DNA from: Chlorobiales bacterium
GTDB lineage: Bacteria; Bacteroidota; Chlorobiia; Chlorobiales; Chlorobiaceae
Direction: 5' to 3'
Length of the DNA: 12,175 bases
Assembly (NCBI GenBank): GCA_022360355.1
Contig: JAKSCY010000042.1
Span: forward strand, 1-12,175
Shown: in pieces, positions 1 through 6,965 of the stretch
How the letters are laid out: every line of letters starts with the position of its first letter
Position numbering within the stretch: position 1 is the stretch's first letter
The notes under the pieces: generated by a model
The model's input: only the letters and a program-made list of their open reading frames with translations
Database searches by the model: none
What the model was told of the DNA's origin: nothing
Made by a program: the position numbers and the translations under genes

Positions 1-567
1 AAAACCGTTGTCAATCAGCTTCTGCTTCTGAAATTCCGTCAGGCACAAAAAAGCATCGACATTGTCAAGGTAATATCTTGCCAGCCGCGCCCACGCGTTT
101 CTGAGGGCGTATCCTATGCTTTTGGGCAGAGATTCCTCACAATTGAACCTGGCACAGTTCCACTCTTTTCCTCCTGCACACTCCTCACAAATCCCTGTTC
201 TGTTGTAAAACAAACCGTTCGGACACACCAAACGATAGTTATGCACCGTCATAACCACAGGAACGCCAAACTTGCGGATATGAGGAAGAATTGCCGGGGA
301 GACCAGGGGGTAGAGGTTATGGATATGCACAACATCCGGCATGAATTCCTCGACCACCTTCTTGACCTCTCTTACCGATGCAGGGTTATGGAAACCGCTG
401 AAAAAGGCACGCACTTTTCCGAACCTCATGGCCTCCAGTTCAACGCTGCTCCGGGTATAGCACCTGACCTGATGTCCGTGCTCAAGCAGCATTGACTCCT
501 GGGCCTTCACAACAGCCGTCTCTCCAGAGTAGCTTGCGTAATGGTTATGAATCAGGAGTATTCGCAA
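1..567 (-). CDS. Glycosyltransferase family 4, N-terminal part (TTG start, cut by left edge)
   Basis: This is a retaining GT-B glycosyltransferase that probably moves a sugar from a nucleotide donor onto the lipid-linked oligosaccharide at the inner membrane face. Only the acceptor-side N-terminal Rossmann domain is visible (189 residues); the donor-binding domain with the EX7E motif lies beyond base 1. The start is a TTG at 565-567: it gives the canonical opening MRILLIHN, and the in-frame stop at 580-582 leaves no other upstream start. An ATG at 584-586 is in another frame that stops after 13 codons. Residues 79-84 (VVHIHN) and 107-114 (MTVHNYRL) are typical of the family. A cysteine cluster follows: C115, C127, C130, C138 and C143. 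A 31-base gap separates it from the upstream GT4 gene, so it looks co-transcribed. The donor and acceptor sugars cannot be told. Confidence 0.87.
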   Translation of the reverse strand, partial: MRILLIHNHYASYSGETAVVKAQESMLLEHGHQVRCYTRSSVELEAMRFGKVRAFFSGFHNPASVREVKKVVEEFMPDVVHIHNLYPLVSPAILPHIRKFGVPVVMTVHNYRLVCPNGLFYNRTGICEECAGGKEWNCARFNCEESLPKSIGYALRNAWARLARYYLDNVDAFLCLTEFQKQKLIDNGF

Positions 568-598
568 TGATTCCGGGAATTAACATAAAGTAACACAG

Positions 599-1813
599 TC
601 AGGTAGGCCTATACCTGCCTTTCCAGAATTGCAGAATAATCCGGCCGGCCAGGCTTCCTTTTCTCTTTTTACGCGAAGACGCAAACGTAGCCGCCTGCCA
701 CATACCATCACAAAACCTTTCAAGGCCCCAGTCTGCAACAAGAGCTTTCGAGGCTTTTCCCATTTCAGTCCTTTTTTCAGGCATGAGACCTGCAAATTTT
801 AACAGGATACCCTCAATATCCGCCTGATCGTCCGGGTCAAAAACATATCCGTTAACACCTTCCTCGACAAGCGTGTCCGCACAGCCGCATTTTTTACTCA
901 CCAGGACAGGCAGCCCGGATGCCATGGCTTCGTTGACAACCAGCCCCCATGTTTCACCATAAAGACTCGGAAGCACCAGAACTCCGGCGCTGCCGTAATA
1001 GGCCGGAAGTTCCTGCTGGCTTTTAAAGGGAAGAAAATGAACACGGCTGTTCACAAGACTTCCTGCACTATCAAGAAGCCTCCGATGTTCCGGCCCTTCA
1101 CCGATAAAAAGAAGATGCCACTTTCTGCACACGGGGGTCTCGGCAACAGCTTTGAATGCCTCAAGCAGGGCAAGCCAGTTTTTTTTCGGAACCTGTCTGC
1201 CGATGGCGAGAAAATACGGCTCCCCCCCCGGCAAGCTTTCCGGCCGGGAGCTTCTTTCTGCCGTTTTACCGGAGAAAAAATCATTGTCGACACAGTTAAT
1301 ACCGAAAAACAGCTGCTGAGACGAAAAGCCGAAATATTCAAACGATGCCATATGGGAAGGGGCCGGGATAACCATTGCGTCGACATGACTGTAAACCTGT
1401 TTTTTAATCCAGTCGACGTGCCGGGCTCTTGGAACATCCTCAAGCCGGGCATTGTCAAAAACAATAACGGGTTTCCCGTTATCCATACACCACCTCACTG
1501 CTCCTGCACCGGAAGGGAAAGCGATTGCTCCTGACAGAACCATATCCGGCTCAAGCTCCTGAAGTTTGTTGATGACGGCGATACATGCAACGTCAGGCGG
1601 AATATCCTCAATAGCTTTATCGGCGAAGAGCTGAACCCAGTCAAGACCTTTTTCATGAGACGTGCTGTCAAAGCTGTAGGGAGAGCCTTTTCCGGATACC
1701 TCTACGACGATAAATCCTATGCCTTTTTTCTTAAGATAATCATGAAGAGCGTTCAGGCGCGACGGCCAGTAAAGTCTGAAATCCGTATGGACAATAGCAA
1801 TGCTTTTTACCAT
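599..1813 (-). CDS. Glycosyltransferase family 4
   Basis: This 404-residue protein is a full-length GT-B glycosyltransferase, normal size for GT4. The N-terminal domain opens with MVKSIAIVHTDF. The donor domain starts near residue 200 with FLAIGRQVPKKN (201-212), followed by LLFIGEGPE (234-242). The signature E287-x7-E295 lies in YGETWGLVVNEAMASGLPV, and NGYVFDPDD ends the domain (321-329). The C-terminal tail (381-404) is rich in Lys and Arg with Trp and Phe, and could bind the membrane surface. The gene starts 7 bases after the preceding GT2 stop, without a good ribosome site, so translational coupling is likely. A run of eight G (coding strand) encodes P195-G196-G197-E198 in the interdomain linker and is a possible slippage site. 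The substrate is unknown. Confidence 0.93.
   Translation of the reverse strand: MVKSIAIVHTDFRLYWPSRLNALHDYLKKKGIGFIVVEVSGKGSPYSFDSTSHEKGLDWVQLFADKAIEDIPPDVACIAVINKLQELEPDMVLSGAIAFPSGAGAVRWCMDNGKPVIVFDNARLEDVPRARHVDWIKKQVYSHVDAMVIPAPSHMASFEYFGFSSQQLFFGINCVDNDFFSGKTAERSSRPESLPGGEPYFLAIGRQVPKKNWLALLEAFKAVAETPVCRKWHLLFIGEGPEHRRLLDSAGSLVNSRVHFLPFKSQQELPAYYGSAGVLVLPSLYGETWGLVVNEAMASGLPVLVSKKCGCADTLVEEGVNGYVFDPDDQADIEGILLKFAGLMPEKRTEMGKASKALVADWGLERFCDGMWQAATFASSRKKRKGSLAGRIILQFWKGRYRPT
1222..1229 (-). repeat. Homopolymer G8 (coding strand) in a glycosyltransferase gene
   Basis: Eight C on the plus strand read as eight G in the coding strand of the GT4 gene at 599-1813. They spell the end of P195, G196, G197 and the start of E198. 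It is the longest G/C run in the window. Poly-G tracts are known phase-variation switches in surface-glycan genes of other bacteria, but eight bases is near the lower end and could be chance. Confidence 0.6.
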
Positions 1814-1820
1814 TTTGATG

Positions 1821-2753
1821 CTAATGCCCTAAACGTTGGAATGCTTTTCGTATAACAGGTTTTGGCATACCACAAAGAATAATATACACCATTATCTTCA
1901 CGTTTGACGGATCATGGTAAAGGCTTTTCAAAGACTCTCTCATAGCTTCAGATCTCATACCAAACCGTAAGTATATTGATGCCCGCATTTTGAACCAAAG
2001 AGCAATGTATTTATCAATAAAGGGAATATTTTTTTCTGAATTATGCTTGATTTCCAATAAAGCATTTCCAACCGGGTCCTCAGCCTGAGGGACCCTTTTT
2101 GGGAGATCCTCATATGTATGGGATTTTTCTTTCCAAAAAACAGAGAGCGGCTCAATACAATATACAGGTTCCTTATGTGCCGCAAGCCTTGCCCATGTTA
2201 TCAAATCCTCCCCGGCCAAAACCCCGTGGGGAAAACCACCTATTTCCTTTAAGGCCGATCTTCTAATACAGACTGCAGATGACCATATCGGAGGTGCTGA
2301 ACAAGACGCTACTTCGAAGTAATTATGTAACACGCCATAATCACCTTTAAACCCAATACGGTTTAAGCTTATTCCACTCTTATTACCCTGATAATCTCCA
2401 GAAAAATATGCTGTTGCGAAAAGATCATAATCCGGATAATCATTGTGCATACGTACAATTTTTGAAAGAAAGTCCGGGCTCCATTCATCATCTGCATCCA
2501 GAAATGCGATCCATTCATTCCTTGCCTCGGCAATGCCCTTGTTCCTTGCCGCAGAAACACCGGCATTTTCCTGGCCGATGATTCTTAAACCCGGCACATT
2601 CATGGCCAAGACCGTGTTTTCCGAACCATCAGTCGAACCGTCATTAATAACAACGATCTCGCGAGGCTGATGAGTCTGACTCCTTATTGAATCAAGTGCC
2701 CTGCCTATTGTCTCTTTTTTATTAAAAAGTGGTATAACAACTGATATTTCCAT
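1821..2753 (-). CDS. Glycosyltransferase family 2
   Basis: This 310-residue protein is a GT-A fold, normally inverting, glycosyltransferase that adds one sugar to the growing repeat unit in the cytoplasm. The opening MEISVVIPLFNK and VVINDGSTDGSEN (34-46) form the nucleotide-binding region. FLDADDEW (84-91) holds the DXD metal-binding motif (D86, D88). E182-D183 in GVLAGEDLITWARL is the likely catalytic-base motif. The C-terminal part (about 215-310) is helical and not diagnostic. The ATG lies in the same frame as the upstream wzy-like gene, two codons after its TAG stop, and an AAAGGAGG sits 14 bases upstream inside the end of that gene. Many stretches of the gene are lower in GC than the flanking genes. 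The sugar is unknown. Confidence 0.93.
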   Translation of the reverse strand: MEISVVIPLFNKKETIGRALDSIRSQTHQPREIVVINDGSTDGSENTVLAMNVPGLRIIGQENAGVSAARNKGIAEARNEWIAFLDADDEWSPDFLSKIVRMHNDYPDYDLFATAYFSGDYQGNKSGISLNRIGFKGDYGVLHNYFEVASCSAPPIWSSAVCIRRSALKEIGGFPHGVLAGEDLITWARLAAHKEPVYCIEPLSVFWKEKSHTYEDLPKRVPQAEDPVGNALLEIKHNSEKNIPFIDKYIALWFKMRASIYLRFGMRSEAMRESLKSLYHDPSNVKIMVYIILCGMPKPVIRKAFQRLGH

Positions 2754-2759
2754 TAGCCG

Positions 2760-3935
2760 CTAAGATGCCTCCTTTGGTTTCGCAAAAACCATACCTATCA
2801 TTGCAAAAAAAATGTTTGGAAAAAATATCGTATACTTAAGAATATTATCCGTATACATAAACATCATGAATGCGAAAAAAAGAACAAGTGTCGTTGAAGC
2901 GATCAAAACACCATACGCTTCTTTTTCCCGCTTATAGTACCGGTACCGGCGATACACCGACAAAAATGAGCCGCCGAAAGCATACAAAAGTAACGCCAGG
3001 CCAACATACCCGTAGTTATATCTTACCGATAAATAATCGTTGTGAGCATCGTTCAAGCCGGTAAAAGAGCGCATAACGTAATAATCTGCCCTCGGACCGT
3101 TGCCCCAGACTGGTGATTGCCTCAATCCTTTCTCAAAATGCCGGTAAAAACCTCTTCGACCACTGGTATTGACCCCATTGCTATCTTCATAGTAATTAAT
3201 CGACAGGTCAGTCAGAGCACCTTCTCCCTCATAAAATGTTTTTTCCTGAAATTCCTTGGAATAAAAAACAGCCAACAGCATCAATACACCAAGCACACTG
3301 TAGGTAGCTTTCGACAAAATGCGGTAATTCGCAAAATGCGCGATAAAAATAACAACAAAAACAAGCAAAGCCATTCTTGTTACATTTAAAAAAGGAACAA
3401 GAAACAGTGCACCATAAAAGAGCAGAAACTTTATTTTTTTCGTCATAAAATAAAGTCCGATCAGAACTGCTGCAGGTATCGTAATAAATATTGAAGAAGT
3501 AGCCCAATGAGCCGTATGGAAGCTCTCAACAAAATAATCGAGCATAAACATCACAAACATCAGAAAGGAAAGTACCATAAACCGTTTGAACAGCCAATGA
3601 AACTCTTCTTTTCCATATCTGAACCCGGAGGCAACTATGCCGACAAAAACCGGAAGAACATACTGCAGTGAAAGCTGAACGCCAAAGAAAGACATTTCAA
3701 ACAAGAGATACACAAAAAGGTATATAACCCACGGTATCCAGTATTTAACAGGAAATTCACTGTCTGGTTTCTTGAAAAAGTAATAGATGCACACCATAAG
3801 CATTGTAATCCATGCCCATCCTGTCAGATTGAAACCGGCGAACCTCGAAGGGAAAAAAGGAAGCACCACCGGCACGTACGGTAGTGCCAGCGTAACAAAG
3901 ATCCAGGTATAAAACCCATAAAAATCTCTATTCAT
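2760..3935 (-). CDS. wzy: Wzy-like polysaccharide polymerase (O-antigen ligase superfamily membrane protein)
   Basis: This 391-residue integral membrane protein has about eleven or twelve hydrophobic segments, roughly at 8-28, 38-54, 66-80, 91-104, 117-136, 147-164, 168-182, 184-202, 211-225, 304-322, 342-361 and 366-385. The one large hydrophilic loop (226-303) is expected in the periplasm. It carries the Wzy_C-type signature: an arginine pair (R260, R261), WGNGPR (277-282), and H298 in NDAHNDYLSV just before the next membrane helix. Proteins of this fold either polymerise undecaprenyl-linked repeat units (Wzy) or ligate them to lipid A core (WaaL). Its place among glycosyltransferases near a flippase favours Wzy. 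The start overlaps the upstream GT4 stop as ATGA (3932-3935), with GAGAGGGG directly before the ATG. GC is patchily low, as is common for wzy genes. Confidence 0.85.
   Translation of the reverse strand: MNRDFYGFYTWIFVTLALPYVPVVLPFFPSRFAGFNLTGWAWITMLMVCIYYFFKKPDSEFPVKYWIPWVIYLFVYLLFEMSFFGVQLSLQYVLPVFVGIVASGFRYGKEEFHWLFKRFMVLSFLMFVMFMLDYFVESFHTAHWATSSIFITIPAAVLIGLYFMTKKIKFLLFYGALFLVPFLNVTRMALLVFVVIFIAHFANYRILSKATYSVLGVLMLLAVFYSKEFQEKTFYEGEGALTDLSINYYEDSNGVNTSGRRGFYRHFEKGLRQSPVWGNGPRADYYVMRSFTGLNDAHNDYLSVRYNYGYVGLALLLYAFGGSFLSVYRRYRYYKREKEAYGVLIASTTLVLFFAFMMFMYTDNILKYTIFFPNIFFAMIGMVFAKPKEAS
2768..2775 (-). promoter_or_regulatory. Strong Shine-Dalgarno sequence inside the end of the wzy-like gene
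   Basis: The coding strand reads AAAGGAGG, a perfect anti-16S match, within the last codons (K-E-A) of the wzy-like gene. It lies 14 bases before the ATG of the GT2 gene, longer than the usual 5-9. It is the only such strong site seen in the window, and may promote re-initiation after the TAG at 2760-2762. Confidence 0.5.
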
Positions 3936-5074
3936 CCCCTCTCAAATTTCTTGTAGAAATCATGTATACTTTCGTTGTACAGGGCAATATCGAACTGCTG
4001 CGCGCGTTTTTTTGCATTTTCGGAAAGCATGGAGCGAACACCGGATTCTTCAATAAGCCTTTGCATTGCTTGGGCAAGTTCGGCAACGCTGCCTTCCCCG
4101 AACAGCAACCCCGATTTTTCATTCTCGACAACCTCTTTCAGCCCGCCTGTATTGCTTGCAACAACCGGAAGAGAAGCAGCCATTGCCTCAATGGCGGTCA
4201 ACCCGAATCCTTCAAACCGTGAAGGCACAACTGCCGCATCCATAAGAGAAAAATGCTTCATGGCATCTTCCCATGCTTGCGAACCTGCAAACACAATGTT
4301 CTTCCACCACCCCTCCTTATCATATTTCACCTGAAGCTGAGCCAAATCCGGGCCGTCTCCTACAACAAGGAGCTTGATATCACTGTGCTTTTCACACACG
4401 CTGCCGAATGCCTCAAAGAGAATGTCAACCCCTTTTTCATGCCTCAGCCTGCCCACATAACCAAAAACAAAAGTTGCGGTTAATTTAGTTGCAACTGTTA
4501 ATGTTTTTTTCACCTCAGGCGATGACAACATTGCAACCCTGGAAACATCGACGGCGTTGTGAAGCGTAAAATGCCTTGATGTGCCCATGTTATCCCCGGA
4601 AGCAAAAGTCCCGTTGCGACCGAACCAGGAGCTTTCGGCAACTTCCGACACTGCGATAAAATAATCACACAACAGGGCTGCAGAGCGAAGAAGAATTTTG
4701 GCATGGAGCCCGTGCCCTCTGGTATACGGCTGGTGAACCGTCGCAATTACCCGTTTTATTCCAGCCAGACGAGCCGCCAGAACCGGAAGTGCGCCCGGCG
4801 CCATATATTGAACATGAACAACGTCCGGACGACTGGAAGAAAAGTATTTTCTAAGCCTGTCGGTTATCCGTACGGCACCAAGCTCCCTTTTCATGTTCAA
4901 CCGGACAACACTGCTTCCTGACAGTTCAAATTCCCGAACAACATCACTGTCGAACTGGAAATAACAAACAACCTCAACAGAATAGGAAGACCTGACAAGA
5001 GCCCTCGCCAGATACAACGACTGCATTTCCGTTCCTCCCCGCAGAAGACAGGGTATGCAAATCGCGACGTTCAT
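3932..5074 (-). CDS. Glycosyltransferase family 4
   Basis: This 380-residue protein is a complete GT-B glycosyltransferase. The N-terminal domain begins MNVAICIPCLLRGGTEMQ, with the glycine-rich loop RGGTE (12-16) and PDVVHVQYMAPG (83-94) typical of lipopolysaccharide and capsule enzymes. The donor domain has GYVGRLRHEKG (205-215), LLVVGDGPD (235-243) and E288-x7-E296 in FEGFGLTAIEAMAASLPV, then SNTGGLKEVV (307-316). All key residues look intact. The gene overlaps the GNAT gene upstream by ATGA (5071-5074) and the wzy-like gene downstream by ATGA (3932-3935), so the three are probably translated in a coupled way. The sugar and linkage cannot be inferred. Confidence 0.94.
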   Translation of the reverse strand: MNVAICIPCLLRGGTEMQSLYLARALVRSSYSVEVVCYFQFDSDVVREFELSGSSVVRLNMKRELGAVRITDRLRKYFSSSRPDVVHVQYMAPGALPVLAARLAGIKRVIATVHQPYTRGHGLHAKILLRSAALLCDYFIAVSEVAESSWFGRNGTFASGDNMGTSRHFTLHNAVDVSRVAMLSSPEVKKTLTVATKLTATFVFGYVGRLRHEKGVDILFEAFGSVCEKHSDIKLLVVGDGPDLAQLQVKYDKEGWWKNIVFAGSQAWEDAMKHFSLMDAAVVPSRFEGFGLTAIEAMAASLPVVASNTGGLKEVVENEKSGLLFGEGSVAELAQAMQRLIEESGVRSMLSENAKKRAQQFDIALYNESIHDFYKKFERG

Positions 5075-6135
5075 CGCTTCAATTTATTCAGCTTGTTCAA
5101 AAGCCATAACCTGCTTCTGCTTGCAAACCTTTCAGACTGCTGTTCGAAGAGGAATAAAGAAGCCTTGTCAGTCGGCCATTCTTCTTTGTACCTGTGATCT
5201 CCTCTCAAATGGTCGAAACATTCAACCCCTCTGGAAAAACAGTCCTCCATAACAAAAGACAAATGCACTTTGTTCGGCGAAAAGCCTGAGTACTCCTCAA
5301 GAAAAGCAGGCATATAGGAATAAAAACGGTTTTTGTAAAGAAATCCCAGACGCCAGCTTATTGTCCTGCCGTCAAGCTTCATCTCGGAAAAATGCACAAC
5401 TGATTCAGGTAAACCATACCTGACGAGCGCCTCGTGAAAACCGGGTGCTTTATACGCTTTTGGACGCCTTTTTCTGTGTGCTTCGAGCATCGGTAACAAA
5501 GACTGTATTGCAGCCTGCACCTCATCAGCTTTATGGACATGGTAGGTCAATTCACCCAGTTCCGTGATCCTGCGTTTTCGGCGGTTGATATCCGACCGCA
5601 ATTTCTTTTTAAGGCTTGAAAAAAACTCATCGAAATCACGATACTTGCTCATATCGGTGTAGGGACACTCGACATCATCTTTTTCCCAATTCCGCGAACC
5701 TCCGGGATTTCTTACCCCGTTGAGCATGATCTTGTCGTAGCGATCCTTTATTTCTTCGGATAAAAATCCTTCTATCGAAAACCAGAATGAATCCCGCACC
5801 GCCTGCCCTCCCTGTCCGGCAACAACAGGGTCATGGTAATCATAATCCGAATAACCCGCCGGGACAATCACCCTGACAAAAGCATTTTTCCAGTTTCTTC
5901 GCCACAGAACAAGCGGGAGAAACGCCCTAAAACCGTCAGTCTCGGCCACAACATACAAAGGAGTGATGTCCTGCAGGGAGCGATAAGTGTCGGTCCATGC
6001 CGTTACCAGGGCCGGATGATTAAACACATGAGCGTCGGCAGAATCCTGCATCCATCGCTTCCACTGCCGTATAAACGAGGGGTCATCGACCTCATCCCAG
6101 GCTCTGTGCACCTGAACTTTCCAGGAATAACTCAT
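5071..6135 (-). CDS. GNAT-family acyltransferase, CelD/BcsL type (Acetyltransf_6 / FemAB-like)
   Basis: This 354-residue protein resembles the double-GNAT acyltransferases named after CelD/BcsL, which are common in exopolysaccharide clusters. The first half (about 1-165) has a GNAT-like region around LYVVAETDGFRAFLPLVLW (60-78). The second half has the basic helix SLKKKLRSDINRRKRRI (174-190), FSEMKLDGRTISWRLGFLY (249-267) and the family hallmark FDHLRGDHRYKEEW (307-320). The likely role is transfer of an acyl (or possibly aminoacyl) group from a CoA or other donor to an amino group on a sugar; this is inferred from the family and not visible directly. Directly upstream lies a PIG-L deacetylase that could create the free amine. 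The ATG follows CGAGAG closely, after the window's largest gap (59 bases). Members of this family are poorly characterised. Confidence 0.85.
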   Translation of the reverse strand: MSYSWKVQVHRAWDEVDDPSFIRQWKRWMQDSADAHVFNHPALVTAWTDTYRSLQDITPLYVVAETDGFRAFLPLVLWRRNWKNAFVRVIVPAGYSDYDYHDPVVAGQGGQAVRDSFWFSIEGFLSEEIKDRYDKIMLNGVRNPGGSRNWEKDDVECPYTDMSKYRDFDEFFSSLKKKLRSDINRRKRRITELGELTYHVHKADEVQAAIQSLLPMLEAHRKRRPKAYKAPGFHEALVRYGLPESVVHFSEMKLDGRTISWRLGFLYKNRFYSYMPAFLEEYSGFSPNKVHLSFVMEDCFSRGVECFDHLRGDHRYKEEWPTDKASLFLFEQQSERFASRSRLWLLNKLNKLKR

Positions 6136-6165
6136 GCTCTCGAAAAAGCTGCGTTAGAATTCAAG

Positions 6166-6180
6166 ATGTATTACATACAT
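6166..6180. repeat. Short perfect inverted repeat in the largest intergenic gap
   Basis: Two 6-base arms (ATGTAT and ATACAT) are separated by TAC, between the deacetylase stop and the acyltransferase start. It is AT-rich and too short to be a terminator. It could be an operator half-site pair or chance. No convincing -35/-10 pair was found beside it. Confidence 0.3.
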
Positions 6181-6194
6181 ATACCGGTTTTTCC

Positions 6195-6962
6195 TTAACG
6201 TCCTGCCTGAAAAAACGTCACAACTTCATAGGGGTACGCGAATATTTTCAGCATGGACCGAGGCAGATTACCGCTCCAGGGCATTCCGTTCGAGGCCGTT
6301 GGTGCAAGATACGCTTTCATGAACTTTTTTTTGGACGTCATTTCATTGCCAACAGGAATACGCGATGTGTTCTTCCAGTCAATTGCACGATAACGTTTTA
6401 TCGGCAGGGAGTAGGATAACCATACCCAGTAACCGTAAAGTGAAACCCCGCAAACATCTGCTGCAGCCGCCTCGGCAAGTTCAAACGCGGCGACATGGTC
6501 ATATGGCCATGTTTCCAGAGGATGGGTAACAAAAACAGCTCCGGGTTTCAGGGACTTGACCAGGCCGGAAAGAGTATCCAGTACTTCTGTAAAACCCCGC
6601 ATCCCTTTTCTGGGCAGATGACCGTCCTGCAGATGGAGACGAAATACATTTTCCGCAGGTATAGACAATTCAGAAAGCACACTTTCGCTGATCTTCACGC
6701 GTTCCCTTGCAACCGTTTCAGGATCGAGATCCGGCAGGCTGTGCTCGCCGTCGGTTAAAAAAACCACGTACACCCGTGCACCCTTCTTCATCTGCCGGAG
6801 GATATACCCGCCAAGCCCCAGTATTTCATCGTCAGGATGAGGAGCGACAACAAGTACGCATTCATGTTCCGCATGTTCCCTGACCGGTGACAAGGCAAGC
6901 CGTGATTTCAGGATTTGCTGCTTGAGGGTTATATATGCCGGCTTCAGAAATTTTTTTATCAT
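6195..6962 (-). CDS. PIG-L/LmbE family sugar N-deacetylase
   Basis: This 255-residue protein belongs to the zinc-dependent PIG-L/LmbE family, which removes N-acetyl groups from GlcNAc-type sugars (for example MshB in mycothiol synthesis and human PIG-L in GPI synthesis). The motif APHPDDEILGLGG (40-52) supplies the expected ligands H42 and D45 and the catalytic D44. The second motif THPLETWPYDHVAAFE (146-161) supplies H156, the third expected zinc ligand. VFLTDGEHS (67-75) is also typical. There is no signal peptide, so it should act in the cytoplasm on a nucleotide sugar or lipid-linked sugar. Its start is 3 bases after the stop of the upstream GT4. The GNAT gene follows after 59 bases, suggesting a deacetylation and re-acylation pair. 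The exact substrate is unknown. Confidence 0.93.
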   Translation of the reverse strand: MIKKFLKPAYITLKQQILKSRLALSPVREHAEHECVLVVAPHPDDEILGLGGYILRQMKKGARVYVVFLTDGEHSLPDLDPETVARERVKISESVLSELSIPAENVFRLHLQDGHLPRKGMRGFTEVLDTLSGLVKSLKPGAVFVTHPLETWPYDHVAAFELAEAAAADVCGVSLYGYWVWLSYSLPIKRYRAIDWKNTSRIPVGNEMTSKKKFMKAYLAPTASNGMPWSGNLPRSMLKIFAYPYEVVTFFQAGR

Positions 6963-6965
6963 TTT

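Noticed and set aside
584..586. ATG upstream of the left-edge GT4 gene, considered as its start.
   Set aside because: It is in a different frame from the GT4 sequence and stops after 13 codons; the TTG at 565-567 gives the canonical N-terminus.
600..617. Hairpin CAGGTA-GGCCTA-TACCTG overlapping the stop codon of the GT4 gene at 599-1813, considered as a terminator.
   Set aside because: The stem has only six pairs, no T-run follows in the direction of transcription, and the next gene begins 31 bases later on the same strand.
1037..1534. Open frame of 165 codons on the plus strand.
   Set aside because: It is antisense to the GT4 gene at 599-1813, with no domain motif seen.
2805..2812. Runs of eight A/T (also at 8366-8373 and 10370-10377) considered as phase-variation tracts.
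   Set aside because: Such A/T runs are frequent in this AT-moderate sequence and mostly encode Phe or Lys pairs; nothing sets them apart from chance.
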